DNA from: Cryptomeria japonica
Lineage: Eukaryota; Streptophyta; Pinopsida; Cupressales; Cupressaceae
Reading direction: 5' to 3'
Assembly (NCBI RefSeq): GCF_030272615.1
Contig: NC_081406.1
Coordinates: forward strand, 242,301,718-242,365,717
Length of the DNA stretch: 64,000 bases
Shown: one piece after another, positions 1-12,238 of the stretch
How the letters are laid out: the number at the start of each line of letters is the position of its first letter
Position numbering within the stretch: the stretch's first letter is position 1
Made by a program: the position numbers and the translations under genes
The notes under the pieces: model-generated
Seen by the model: only the letters and a program-made list of their open reading frames with translations
Told to the model about the DNA's origin: nothing
The model's database searches: none

Positions 1-397
1 AATTGTAAAGCCTCTAACCAAGTGCAACATTTATATAAAGTGTTGTAAAATCCTTTAGCAAGGTAGATCTAACAGATCTTGTTACTCCTAAGAGGGTAAG
101 CTATCATAAATAGCTAAATATGTAGCTCTAACCGAGCACTCTTTATTATTGTAGTAGTGAAGTTGTGGGTGTCGTCCCCACCGCAGTTTTTCTCTAACCA
201 AGAGTTTCTGCGTAACCAAAATATATGTGTTATGGAGTGAATCATGTATGATTGTTACTTATTTATTTTAGCTTTATGTTATGTTACAATAGTTTTTGGT
301 TTATGCATAACAGTAAAGATATTGTTGTTAAAAGGATTTGAAGTACTGATTCACCCCTCCCCTCTTAGTACATTAGCTTTCCATATTGGGCCTAACA
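1..397 (+). mobile_element. Right end of a TGTTGG-type LTR (truncated by window edge)
   Basis: The stretch carries the signature seen at the right ends of the other TGTTGG-type LTRs in this window: degenerate 'cctctaacca' segments, then a 'gattcacccctcccctctta' box near 350-370, and a terminal CCTAACA ending at 397. The sequence that follows reads straight into a gypsy reverse transcriptase, so this LTR was inserted into that gene. The left end and left target duplication lie outside the window. It could be a solo LTR or the 3' LTR of a longer copia element. A 64-codon open frame inside it has no recognisable domain and is probably accidental. Confidence 0.6.
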
Positions 398-2497
398 CTC
401 AAAACATAAAGGAGATCATTCTGATCACCTTGAGCTAGTGTTCCAAAAGTGTCCAGAGTTTAGGATCACTTTGAACCCAAAGAAATATATTTTTGGAGTC
501 CCGCAAGGAAAATTACTAGGGCACGTAGTGTCAAAGGAAGGAGTCTCTATCGATCCTGATCGAGTTAAGGCAATAAAGGAGATTTCCCTTCCTGTCAATA
601 GAAAGGGTGTCCAGTCTTTCCTAGGTAAGGTTAACTTTGTTAGCCGCTTTATTTCAGACTTCATAGGGATGGTGAGACTTATCACCCTGATGCTTAAGAA
701 GGAAGCACATTTCAAATGGACTCTCAAAGCTAAGGAGGCTTTTGATAAAATCAAAGATGCTATCTGTTCAACCCTCGTGCTATCCAACCCTGACATGTCT
801 AAGGATTTCATAATGTATGTGTTCTCTAGCTACTATAGCATTGTTGTGGTCCTGACCCAGAAAGATGCAGAAAAAGGAAGTGAACACCCTATAGCCTTCC
901 ATTCCAAGACTCTAAAGGAATATGAGGCCAAGTATAATTTCATTGAGAAGCAAGCTTTGGCCATAGTCAAGGGCCTTAAAAAATTTTGACACTTCATCGC
1001 CTGTAATAAGACTGTTGTGTATGTCTCTCATCCTTCAGTTAGAGAATATATAATGGAAGGAGACATCACACAGAAGAGGGTGAATTGGATTACCAAAATC
1101 TTGGAGTATGAAATTGATGTCAGACCCACCAAGATAATTCGCGACAAAGGTTTGTGCAAATTCATGGCCCAAGAGTCTAGACCCTGAGAAGACAAGATAA
1201 CCACAAAAGAAGTTGTAATGGTCACCTTTGAACTAGCAGAAGCATGCTGGATGGAGGCTCGGAAACATTTCATGAAGACGGGGAGTTTTCCTGAAGGCTT
1301 CCCCCCCGAAAAAAGAGATTCTATAGACTGCAGAACAATAGTTTTTGCCTGGTGGATGGCGTACTTTTTAAAAGAAATTTTGATGGAATCCTACTCCACT
1401 GCATGAGCCAAAGCCAAACTAGCAAGATTTTACATGAATTTAATTATGGTTCATCAGGAGGTCACTTTTGGCACAAACCACCATTATCAAGATCACTCGT
1501 GTCGACTATTTTTGGCCCTCCATGTTCAAAGATGTGCACACCCTAGTGAGGGAGTGCAAATAATTCTAGTATTATAGTGGTAGGTGTAGAAAAGCAGCGA
1601 TGTCGCTAAGACCTATAATGGTGGAGGAACCCTTTTCTCAATGGGAACTCAACTTCATAGGGATGATCAATCCTCCAAGATCAAGTGGACACAAGTGGAT
1701 CTGAACTGCTACTAACTACTTCACCAGATGGTTTGAAGATGTTCCCCTGAAGAATTCATCAGAGACCAAGATATTGATGTTTTCGAAGGATCTAATGTGT
1801 CGATATGGTCCACCGAAGACCATAATATTAGATAACGCGCATGCATTCCTAGGCTCATGAATCACCCAATTTGCCCTCAGCAAAGGTATTTACCTAAAAA
1901 ACCTCCACAAACTACTATCTACAAGGAAGTGAACTCACCGAGTCCACTAACAAGAATCTCATCAGACTCATTAAAAGGATAGGCTTGGAGCACAAAAGGG
2001 AGTGGCATCACTACTTGAGGAGCGTGTTATGGGTTGACCGAATAACGCCCAAGCAGGTTTTAAAGAATTCCCCATATAAGTTGGTCTATGGTAAAGCCGC
2101 ACTGTTTCCCGTGTCCCTGAGAATCCCAACCTTGCAATTACTTAAGTCTGTCGAAGTGGCAGAGAATGGTCCCATGGGCATAAGATTGGCAGAAATTATG
2201 GAACTAGAAGAGGTGAGGGAAGCTGCATTCACATCTCTTCAAAACCATCAGCAAACCATCAAGAAGTGGTTCGACAATAAGCAGAGTTCTGACCCAAATT
2301 TCAAACAAGGTGACCTTGTTTTGAAGTGCAACAAGAGGGCGGCCAAGCCCGGTCAACATGCAAAATTTGATGGGTTGTGGGAGGGAGTCTTCTGCATTAT
2401 AGGTTGCAAAGGGTTCAATTTTTTTGATCTTGAAGATGTGCAAGGAGACTCTCTTAGGATCCCGGTCAACACGTTGCACCTTAAGCCCTTTTATTAG
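398..2497 (+). pseudogene. Ty3/gypsy pol fragment: RT C-terminus, RNase H, integrase (Tat/Athila-like)
   Basis: From 398 the translation gives the RT palm/connection end (LVFQKCPEFRITLNPKKY, then LLGHVVSKEGVSIDP), then RNase H (NPDMSKDFIMYVFSS, SKTLKEYEAKYNFIEKQAL) to about 1170. The integrase core follows at 1620-1850 (EEPFSQWELNFIG, ILDNAHAF), then the C-terminal part at 1985-2497 (FKQGDLVLK, LRIPVNTLHLKPFY). The family and the spacing of these motifs match non-chromodomain plant gypsy elements of the Tat/Athila group. The first integrase aspartate appears as Asn in WELNFIG. The second Asp is present; the third catalytic Glu is lost in a stretch broken by stops and shifts near 1850-1980. 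The N-terminal RT is missing, removed at the junction with the LTR at 1-397. The element is dead; orientation and class are secure, the exact lineage less so. Confidence 0.85.
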
Positions 2498-2689
2498 TGG
2501 TGTTTCTCTAATATACATAATGTAAATAGTGATTTTGCATGCCTTATTTATTTAGTTATGTTTATCCATGGTTTTTTCAAGACAAAGTGAAAGTCACAAG
2601 ATACGCCATAACTAAGAAAAAAGAAAATCATTACATTATGGGTTTTTTTTTTTACAATTCCTTGGTCGACCTCTGACTTAATTTTAGCG

Positions 2690-3975
2690 AAAACAAGGAG
2701 CAAGATGAGGTTTTTGAAGACAAGCTGTCATTTCCTCAAGGATTCTCTTCATCTTCATCCTCCTCTATTTGGAAATTAGAGTCTCCAGCATCATCTCTCT
2801 CTAACCACTCATGGTCAGAAACGTCACCAGGCTCCTCAGCTATGAACACAACAACCAGATTCGGTTGGATGTGTGGCGTCAAGACCCATGGGAATATGTA
2901 ATCCCTAAATTCAGTGTACCATTAGGTGCCATCTAGAATAGGAACTATCAGGTGGATTTGGAGGAGAAAATCCACAGTGAGCTCCACTCAAAAGCGATGT
3001 GATGACAACGTCATTGTTCTCAGACTGTCAATAAGTGGGTGTCAGGTCACCTCCTAACCATAAGTGATGAAATGTCACAAATCCGATGCTAGAGGAAGGC
3101 CTCAGAAAGGGACGTGGTATGCCATGACATCCTCGAAACCGCCCAAATAATCCTGGGAGAATAGTGCTTTAGTGAGCTCCGAGGTCAAAAGCCCAATCAT
3201 TCCAGAATCTAGCAGTGAAGTCATGAAACACGAACAAATGTCCGTGTTTACATGATATTGGTCCACGTTATCTATAAATTCCTCACCAAGCACCCATTTG
3301 ATAGCAGCAATGATCAAAGGATTCTTCTGCCTCATCATCCTTTGTAGCCTTCAGTCAAAATTATTTTCGAGGAAAGCGACTTGATCCTTATTGCTGACGA
3401 GCCTAACGGGGGTATCCATTTCCTTAATAAACTTCATCGTTGAAGCTGATATTGTGTAAAGGAATGTCTGAAAAGACATATTTATAATGAATTTTCAGCT
3501 CCAGGTTACAATTAGTAAGAATACCAGTGCTCTTGAATTCTGATGTGCCTATCATTCCTCATCAATTCGCACAAGTAGGCAAAGTCTAGTTCGGATTTGC
3601 CAAACATCATGCTCGGTACCTTAAAGAAAGAGGAGATGTCCTCAGATGCCACGCGTATGTATAGGTACATTGTGTATAAATTATAATCCTCATATGACTA
3701 TCTTAACTTGTGTGGGACCTATTGGCTGTTGACATTCTTCATTAAGGGGGAGATCTGCTCGGACAAACAAATCATCTCAAGTGTCTTTGATTAACAGCGG
3801 GTTGAGCAGTTTCTCTCTTGGGAAACATAGATGGCGGTGCTCATCCTCTTCAAGCTTAATTGCGACTGTAAAATGAATTGGCATACGTGCAAATGGATGC
3901 TAGTCATTAAGTGCCTTCTTTTGCAAAGATCTAGGCATATAGTGCATTAAAGGAAGGAGGTCGCCAGATATTCAT
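2690..3975 (-). pseudogene. Extra antisense reading frame downstream of gypsy integrase, function unknown
   Basis: Read on the minus strand, a long frame with few stops runs from about 3975 to 2690. It includes LCFPREKLLNPLLIKDTLEM, SYEDYNLYTMYLYIRVASED, SMMFGKSELDFAYLCELMRN, MKFIKEMDTPVRLVSNKDQV, a stop-free 78-residue stretch (3338-3102) with NPLIIAAIKWVLGEEFIDNV, and an acidic tail rich in Glu and Asp near 2740-2830. Composition is protein-like and there are only scattered stops and shifts, so this looks like a decayed gene and not chance. It lies between the integrase end (2497) and a sense frame starting at 4015, transcribed opposite to pol. Extra frames in sense or antisense downstream of pol are known in Tat-lineage plant gypsy elements. 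I do not recognise a domain; a diverged PMD-like protein is possible but I cannot show it. Confidence 0.5.
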
Positions 3976-4014
3976 CTTATTGCTCATATTGCAACCTAAG
4001 CGCATAAAAAACTT

Positions 4015-7000
4015 TTGAAGAGTCAAGAGGAAAAGGTTTTCTTATGGGAAATGGAAGCGGAAGCGACTCCCTCAGGTTTTGTTCAGGGGGGATTATGGGT
4101 AGATGTTATTGGCGAGATCTCTTATTCTTCCCATGCTATTTTTCCCAAGTCAGAATATCCAAGAACTAAGGCCAGGCCCAAGATGGTTACCTACAACACA
4201 TATGTAGTGATAGATTCTTTTGAGGGTGTTGTCGAGCTTGAGCTCCATAAGCAACCCAAAGACCTCAGAGAGGTCGCATGCAGTAGAATGATTAATCATA
4301 GAGTGGAGCCGCAATCCATGATAGCTCATTTCTGGAACAGTGGTGCCCCTCAATTTGTGGTCCCCCTGGTTCCGCACTGTCTAGAATTCATGATTGCGTG
4401 TGCCAATGGGTTTGACCCCATTTCTTTCTCAATTACAGGCTCTTTCCTGAAAAATGGTAATATCTTCAGAGGCCATAAGGGACATGATGTGTTGTCCCAT
4501 TTTTGAAAAGAGGAAGGTGTTCTTTATGGTTATCATGGAATAATTGTGGAACACAAGAAGAGACATTGTCTCATTCTGTCATGGTGCTCTCAATCGGAGT
4601 GTCATCTGGACTCCCAAGACTCCCTTTGTCTTATAGTGAGTGAATTGAGACATGAGGACCTCAAGGATATTTTGTCCACTCTTGCATGGTTATGCAGTCA
4701 CGATAATGATCAGGAGATCACTGTTGCTATGATGGGTTTCCTATTAAAATGTTGGAAGCAGAAGGGTCATTTCCCTTTTGACTTGTCTATCCTCATAGCC
4801 AGAGAAATTGTAAAGCAGTTGTCTAAGTTTCAGCAGTTTCAACGTTTCAGATTCACCTACGTCCTTGTTCACCTTCTCTTGCACCAAAATGAGGTTTTCT
4901 TCAACCAATACACGCAATTGGCTATCTGTGATGAGTCAGGGAATAAGATGTCAGTGTCAGCTTGGACACCCATTCTATTGGCTTCTTACAACACTTATCA
5001 ATTTTATGATTGTTTCTTAACTCTTGTCCTTAGGGACTTCAGTTCAAATGAACCACTTGCCCATTTCTCTCAAATTCAGATGAGTTGGATGTACAATGAA
5101 TGCCCTCCTTGTGACTGGTTCTTAGGTAGCAATTTTTATTTTGTCCGAGTGCATGGTTTCTCGAAATAACCCTTCTGCCTACGTACCTATGTCACTGAAA
5201 GGACCCTCACACTCAAAATTATACGAGTTGGTGAGAATCAAAAGGGCCATAGGGGTGGGGAAACATGACACCTCCATTATAGAGGATCACAAGGCTATTG
5301 GCCCCATCGCTCTGGTTCAGAGAAACATTATGGAAAATGTCCTAACATCTAAGCTGGTGCAGCTCGGCTTGGTGGTGATTGATGATACTTGGAGTTATGA
5401 CCCAGATGGGTGTCTTTCTAGAAGAAAGAATGCAGTAAAACACGAACCTTGGACCTCATGGGAGGGACGCACTAATCCATAGGTGGATGACCCAAATCTC
5501 TATGTGGGTCTCAATGATTTTCTCATGCTAAAGCAACCCTTGTGGTTGAGTTTCTACACCATCATGTAAAGGTATAATCCTACGAAACCCATTCCCCATA
5601 CCATGTTGGAAGCCATGACTTGAGATTCTTGGCCCAGGAAAAAGAGGGAGGATTTCTGGATCTACCAGCAGGAAGTGACTCAACCCAGGGCTAACATTGG
5701 GAACGCTCCTTTGGATGAACGTTTTGAGATTGAATGGCACCAGTATAAAAAGTCTGATGAAGAGACAGGTGATAGATCCCCACGTGGATACTCGTCCCCC
5801 AAGGTGGCCCAGTGGCAGGACATAGAGGTTATAAGTATTGAAGAGCAAGATAGCAAACCTCATATTCTTCTTCCTCTCACTGTTTCTACTCGTAGACCCC
5901 ATTCTCAAGCTGGAAAGAGACAAGCTAAGAAGTAGGTGCTTGACTCTCCCTCCGATAAGAAGCAATATTTGGGTTCGACAAAGAAAGGTTTGTCTTCTTG
6001 AGCCCCAGAGGTCCCCTCAATTCCTCAGCGATCGACAACTTCCACAGTTTAGGTACGCCCTTCTTTTCCTTCTCCTTTTGCTCAAGTTGTTTCTTCTATT
6101 GCTTCCAATTTTGTAGCTATGCATAACCAAATTCCCACCACCCTTACATTAGTGCTCGTTGGGACACCAGTTGATCCTCAAGAGCATTTCTGCAAGTCTC
6201 CATTTTGTTCCCAGCCCCTGATTTTATTCCTGCATCATTTTCCTCATAGATGCCTGAAGCAGCTACCACCTCGCGTAGGCTTGGTTTCAGAGAGTCCACT
6301 CCTCCCCCAAATGTTGGGCCAGTGTCTATTGATCCATTTTCCCCAGGATCCTCTCCCTTCATCCCATTGTTTTCTCTGACCACATTTGCACACCCTTTCC
6401 AGATTGCTTTTGGTGGTCCTATTTCCCAATTTACCTTCGCAATCCCTCCTGGTGCAATGTTTGTAGGTCAAGCTATTGCTAACCCAGATGATTATCAACA
6501 ACAAATCACTTATTCCAAGACTGCCTATATTGGCAAGGTTGGTAAATGAAAGGAAAAAGATGGTGCCAGGCCAGCCTGTCCACACTTGCAAACACACTTC
6601 AGTGAGGAGAAGGATAGTATTTTCTTTGCAATCATGTTCCCCAAGGTTGACAAGCCAGAAACCCAAATGAGACCCAATGATTACACTATGCATGCTAGTG
6701 GTGTCAATCTCCTGAATGCTACGGCGTCTGACAAGGTTGAAATGATGGAGGAAACTTCGAAGGCTGTGTCTTCAGATTTTATCAAAAAGAATCATCATTT
6801 GGAGAAGATGCAAGTAGAGAATGTAAACCTCTAAGAATCTCTAGCCCAATAAAGAAAAGAGGACAAAGCTTGGAATGCCGAAATCAATCACTTGTAGGGA
6901 TTGTTGACATAAGCTAACTCAGAAAAAGGAAAGTTGCAGTCCACCCTTAATAATTTAAGTTCTTAGTTGAAAGGCCAAGAGGCAACAAGAAGTGTGGCCT

Positions 7001-8214
7001 TAAAAGAATTGCAGGAGAAAGACCAAGAAATTCAACAGCTAAAGGCAGCTTCCAGAGTTGCCACCCAAATGCATGCACAGTTGCATGAAGAGATCCACCT
7101 AAGAGTACGCTCGACAATTGAGTGATGCACAGGTCATGCTTTTGGAAGAGAAAGAAAAGTTTGAAATAGAGCTGCATGAAAAAGGGAGTAGCCTAGAGAA
7201 AGCCGAGAGGAAATTCCTAGACACAGAAGTTTTATTGCAGGAGGAACAAGATCTCATGTTGTGACTCCAACAAACCATGCAGGATGGAAGTGCCAGAATC
7301 CTTGATCTGAAGAATCAAGTGGTTCTTGAATAAGATAGGTGCAGAAGATGCAACAAGAAATAACAGCAAAGGACGAGGAAGTCTCACGGTTGTTTAATAT
7401 TCCTCCCTTCGTGGAGGTATATAAATATTTTTCTTTGATCCTAGTGGAGTAGTATGCTTCCCATTGGGAAATAATTAAGTAGTATAGCCCTTCGTTGCAG
7501 CCATTGCTGAGATTCCTTAGGGAAGCACAATCTCTCTGTGTTGAGGTGAGTGCCCTCCTCAATAGCTCTATGCTTGTCATTGGTCCCAAGCTCCCCATGG
7601 CCCAGGATTTAATCCAGATGTTGTATGCAACTCAAGATGAAGAGTTGAGAGAGAAAGGGATAGCAGACCATAAGCAATTGATCAGGAAAACTATTGTCTT
7701 CATCAACCAACATAGAGTAATTATGCATGTATTAGCGGCGCTGGGGCCATTACAGATTTCAATTCTGGACATCAAGCAACACATAGAGAGGTTTGTTTCA
7801 TTGGGTCTGCCTTCTCCTTTTCCTGCGGATGGTTCTGTACTAGGAATTGAACAAGTGTTAAGCTAGGTTGAGCATTTGTAGGAAGATAGGACCTTCCTAC
7901 AATTCCTGAACAATCCCATTTTGGCGGAAGAGGTTGAGTGTCTCTTGCATCCCCAAGATCAGCTCTACGCACATTTAAAATTGGTCTATGATGAACGAGC
8001 GAGATTTCCATTTGATGAAATAATTTGTTTAGATCGACACTACCAGAATCTGGAGGCACAAGTGTTACCTTCCAAGGAAGAGTGGTTTTGATTGCAACAG
8101 GTTTTTGAGCTACTTTGCCCTATTCTAACATGAAGTCTGGTCTCTGAACCAACAATTTTGGGTTCCAGCATTCCGCAGGAAGAATTTCCCATTTCAGTTG
8201 CCAAGAAATGTTAA
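4015..8214 (+). pseudogene. Long extra sense reading frame with coiled coil, about 1,400 codons, function unknown
   Basis: A nearly continuous but decayed coding stretch. Frame 1 covers 4015-5169, with a stop near 4504. Frame 2 covers about 5141-6200, and frame 1 resumes from 6250 to 8214, so at least two frameshifts and many stops are present. The first third is globular and rich in Leu, Phe and Cys (FWNSGAPQFVVPLVPHCLEF, LIAREIVKQLSKFQQFQRFR). The middle, 5900-6480, is rich in Pro and Ser (RESTPPPNVGPVSIDPFSPG). Codons from about 6730 to 7350 have Lys/Glu/Gln/Leu heptad character (LKELQEKDQEIQQLKAASR, LLEEKEKFEIELHEKGSSLE), indicating a coiled coil. A final globular part follows (FLREAQSLCVEVSALLNSSM). 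The frame might extend to 8445. Position after pol in the same direction recalls the extra or envelope-like frames of Athila-type elements, but I see no signal peptide or clear membrane helix. It is not a gag that I recognise. Confidence 0.5.
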
Positions 8215-9569
8215 TATTATTTCGGAGTCGTCCGTAGGTGATATTTTGATCAGGTGGCACCCATTCTTTTTTATTTTCCAGCTATGCTCCCTGTACAAAA
8301 AGCGCAAGCCAGATGTCATCCCAACGTTGCTTCTGGTTGTTTGCTTTTCCCATTCGGAGTTTGGGGGAACGCGGAGCTATTGAGTGGCTTGGGTTCTTAT
8401 GACATGGAATTTCTCTCTAACCCACTACCCATTGTGCAAAGATAAGGACACTTGGCGCCCCCTCACTGCCTAATTTGGTTTTGTTTCTACACTCTTTTTT
8501 AGATGTCCTCAGAGCTCTTGGGTGTCTTCCATGGTGGTTCATGAGTCAGGATGCAGTTCATATCAAAGTTTTTGTTGGGTAGGTATGGAGATCACTGCGA
8601 TATGGTGGAAATAACAACTTCAGGGGTGATTTTTCTAGGTACGATCTTGCAGGGTGCCACAATAGGTTTTTTGGTCAGAAGCGATTGATGGAGGGTTTTT
8701 GATGCTGTGAGGTGTTAGCTGAGCAAGGGGCTCTATTTATGTTGTTTTTTTTTTCTTGTTTTAGAGGTGCAGACTTTCAGAGAGTTTTTAGACTTTTGGC
8801 TCATTTGAAGAAGCCTTTATTTTGATTTAATTCAGTGAATGATAGACATATCATATTGTGCCTATGGCCTCTATGATGGTTTTATTGAATCTTAATATAT
8901 ATTAACTTCTGTGTTGTTTCTAATTTCAATAACTTATGTGATATTTGTTGTGAGACTTCACGGATTAAACTATGTTTTGAGACTTGTTATCTGCCTAATG
9001 AGTAGTTAATATCATTTTATGTTGAATGAGTGTTATGTTGGAAATCCTATTCTCTTGAATGGGTCTGTGCATTTAGATTATTGAATGGGATTTAAAACTG
9101 GGTGTCTATAGGTTTTATATGTTGTTAATGTTTTTCCAAAATGTTTTGGCGTATCACCTAAATAGTGTAGATCATTTTTCTTTAAGTTTCCTCCTTCCCT
9201 TTTCCTCCCCAATGATAATAAAGAATCAGCTTCTTAAACCCAAAGGTCATTCAGTGAGTTTCGCACAATAGGTCCCTCATCACTTAATTTCCCATAAGGT
9301 TGTTCACATTTAAGGTAAAATTTAGAGTCAACAGTAATGATGTTTTTAAGTTTAATCAACTTAATTGGATTAATTAATGTTAAGCTATGTTAGTGGTAAA
9401 CCAAGTTAACAAAGTTGGGAAACCCTTTAGGTGATAAGTCTTTCATTGTGTAATCTAAAGTTAATGTTAACTCAATGTATCATTGTACTTATTAAAGTTT
9501 AAAAAAAATATTATTTGCACTCTTTTCTAGTGTTTTAGTTCAATCCCTTCAGGGTTTCTTGGCGAGGTG
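8215..9569. other. Non-coding tail of the first gypsy element, possible LTR remnant
   Basis: Apart from a possible short continuation of the preceding frame to 8445, no coding pattern is visible. The stretch is AT-rich with poly-T runs near 8740. 'gagtcaaca' at about 9327-9336 would suit an LTR end, but I could not find a matching partner LTR or a target duplication. From about 9340 to 9569 the sequence is AT-rich with nothing recognisable, up to the truncated RT of the next element. Confidence 0.3.
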
Positions 9570-12238
9570 TTACAAAAAGGGCGTCTTCATTTGATCCTCT
9601 CGCTCTACCATCACCTTGTTATATATTGAATAAACATAAAGAAAAAACATCATTTGTGAACAATTAACTATATGCAATACCTCATCCAATGAAGGCACAA
9701 GGTAATTGTCCTTCTCTAATGCTTTGTTTAAGTTCTTAAAATCAATGTACAATCTGATTTCTCTATTTTTCTTCCAAACTTGGACCAAGTTTGCAACCCA
9801 AAAAGAATGTCAAATAGGAAAAATTATCCTTGTAGATAATAGCTTTTTGACTTCTTGATAGATCCAAGGCTCTATCATATCATTCACAAATCTTTGCCTC
9901 TATTTGAAGGGTTTCACTCCTGGCTTGAGTGGGATCTTGGGAGTAATAACATAGGTATCATATGTTTTGAGGTCCTTCTAACTCCATGCAATAATATCAA
10001 GATACTCTTTCATACTATCAATTATCTTCTTTATTTCCTCGAGAGTGCAGGCTTTACCAATTAAAATATTTTTCACCCCTCTTACTCCATTGAGGTTTAT
10101 CTTGTCACACTTTCCTCCAACATTCTTTGATTTCTTATAGGACTAAAAATTATCACAATCAAAAATTATTTTTAAGTATACCATCTTGCAAGGAATAGTA
10201 TTAGTTTTTGAAATCATGAACCCTTTTAGGTCTATTTCAAATTCGTTTGGGTCTTGTTCATCAATGATTTGGGAAGCAATGACTTCTAAGCTAGTAAGAA
10301 AATTGATGACAAGCTTGTCATCACTAAAGACTTGAAAGTGGGTGACATTATTAGGAACAAAAGGTGTTGAGACCAAGTCAACTATAATTTTTTGTAACTC
10401 AACCGGTGACAATGAAGGTTGCAAAGAACAAGCAGTTTAGGACAAGCCATTAGCTATTTCATTTGATGCTCTAGGGATGGTTTGAATATTGAAAGCTTCA
10501 AAGCTTTCAATCACATTCCATACTTGATTGCAATAACTTCCTAATCTTTTTCCATGACACGACTATAGCTTTATTATCCATTTTACAACTAACTTAGAAT
10601 TACTATAGGCTATGATTTTCTTAGCTCCTTTTCTTATGATAGTGAGGAGACCATGTAATCATGGATTCATACTCTGCCATATTATTTATGCAAGAAAACT
10701 ATTAGCCTATATGATTAAATAAAGGTTTTTTTCCCTAAACTTACCAATTGAAAACCAACTCTCTCTCCTTGTTTAGATATGGAACCGTTGAACTTGAGGG
10801 TGTACATTTCCTCTACTCCTTCACTCCTCTTTTCTTCTTTTTTCACTTTATTTTCCTCTATATTAGATTTTCCATCTTCTTTGAGCTTTCACTATGAATT
10901 TATAGCTTTTTTATTATATTCTCTTTTCTCCCTATTATGGAAAACTGAGAAGACTCTAGGTGTTCTCTAATTGCATGGTTAATTTAGATTTTATAATGGT
11001 GGCCAGTATCTTTTGAATGTGACAATTATGTATGTAGCACCAAGAGGTGAAAAGGAAGTATTCTCTCTTGAACTCATTTTCTCTTTTAAGTCCTTCCTTG
11101 ATGGATCTTGTTAAATGCTCATAAAATCTCTACAAACATTCCTCTTGCTCTAGTTGAGAAAGCAACTTTGGGTTAGGCTTGGTTTGAGGCTCGTCCTCCC
11201 TACATGCTAGTGGTGGCTTTAGTAACTCTCATTTTAGCATCAAGATTTCATGAGAAGCTATTGGAAGATATACACTTAAATCCACTTCTAAGAAAAGGAT
11301 TTCATTATCTTGATTGTATGTCATGATTTTGTGCTTCACTCTTGGGTCACCCTCAATCCTTATTTGACTTGATACTCCTCTCTAGGGTAGCCATGTATGT
11401 GAAAAGTTGGTATGCACGTACTTATTCAGCACTTTAGAATAATATCTACTTAAGAGAATCCCATATCCTTCAGGTATATCCACTACTAGTATATCCATGT
11501 ATTGCTAAATATGGGGGTCAAAGGCCAACTGCATATAAATAGTACTTAACCCCTATATGATTGCACCTCAATTTTATCTAATTGAGTCATTTTGGGTGGA
11601 CTTAGCAGGGGTTAAGACCTAAGGCCTTACATACTACCTGGGGCATGACATTTGTCTAAGCACTAGAGTCTACTAAACAATTGTGTAAGTTTTTGCTATA
11701 AATTCTCATAGCTAACAAAAAGGAAGGAGTCTCAATCTTATTAGTAAACAATGTGGGAGTGTTTGTCTAGGACACTTGACCCTTTTTCCTTAAAATTTAC
11801 TATGGGTTCCTTAGGGACTTCCTTCCTAACAAACTCATGAGGCCCAATTAACTACCCACAAAGTTAAAAGAAGGAATTTTTAATACGAGGAACTTTCATT
11901 TTTGAACTCCAAGTGATGTATTAACACATCCATTCTAGCTTGGATCTACCTTGCTTACCCATCATTTTTCATAGGTCATCATCCAATGGTGGAGTATAAG
12001 GTCTATAAAATCATAATTATATCTTGGATTTGGGTCAAGAGGCACTTGATAATTGTTTGAAAGAATAGAGGAAATGAGTAGACTCACCTACTTATTACTC
12101 CTCAAGTTATATTGGGCTTTACTCTACTGGTTACTATTGTATTGCTAATAAGCCTCCACTTCTTCAATCTCTTCCTCCAAAATTTTTTTCCCTGCATAGA
12201 AATAACATAGTTATCCAACACCAATGTGGCATCATAGC
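9570..12238 (-). pseudogene. Ty3/gypsy fragment, Tat-like: gag end, protease, extra RNase H, RT N-terminus
   Basis: Reading downward on the minus strand, a poorly preserved gag-like part lies at about 12230-11760. An aspartic protease follows near 11720-11390 (LVDSSA, NVMPQVVCKALGLNP, VVDIPEGYG), in which the usual DSG/DSS Gly is Ser. Next is an RNase H-type domain at about 10800-10430 (KFNGSISKQGERVGFQLVS, AEYESMI, SNSKLVVKWI, FNIQTIPRASNEIANGLS), the kind of additional RNase H known from Tat/Ogre elements; its first catalytic Asp reads Asn. A linker and the RT start follow at 10140-9570 (LEEIKKIIDSMKEYLDIIAW, PKIPLKPGVKPFK, MIEPWIYQEVKKLL, VQVWKKNREIRLYIDFKNLN). The RT stops before its YxDD motif, where the fragment is truncated. 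Several stops and shifts; no function expected. The domain order protease, extra RNase H, RT is notable. Confidence 0.75.

Noticed and set aside
244-438. Open frame of 64 codons with hydrophobic residues
   Set aside because: It lies in an LTR end and runs across the LTR/gypsy junction; no domain.
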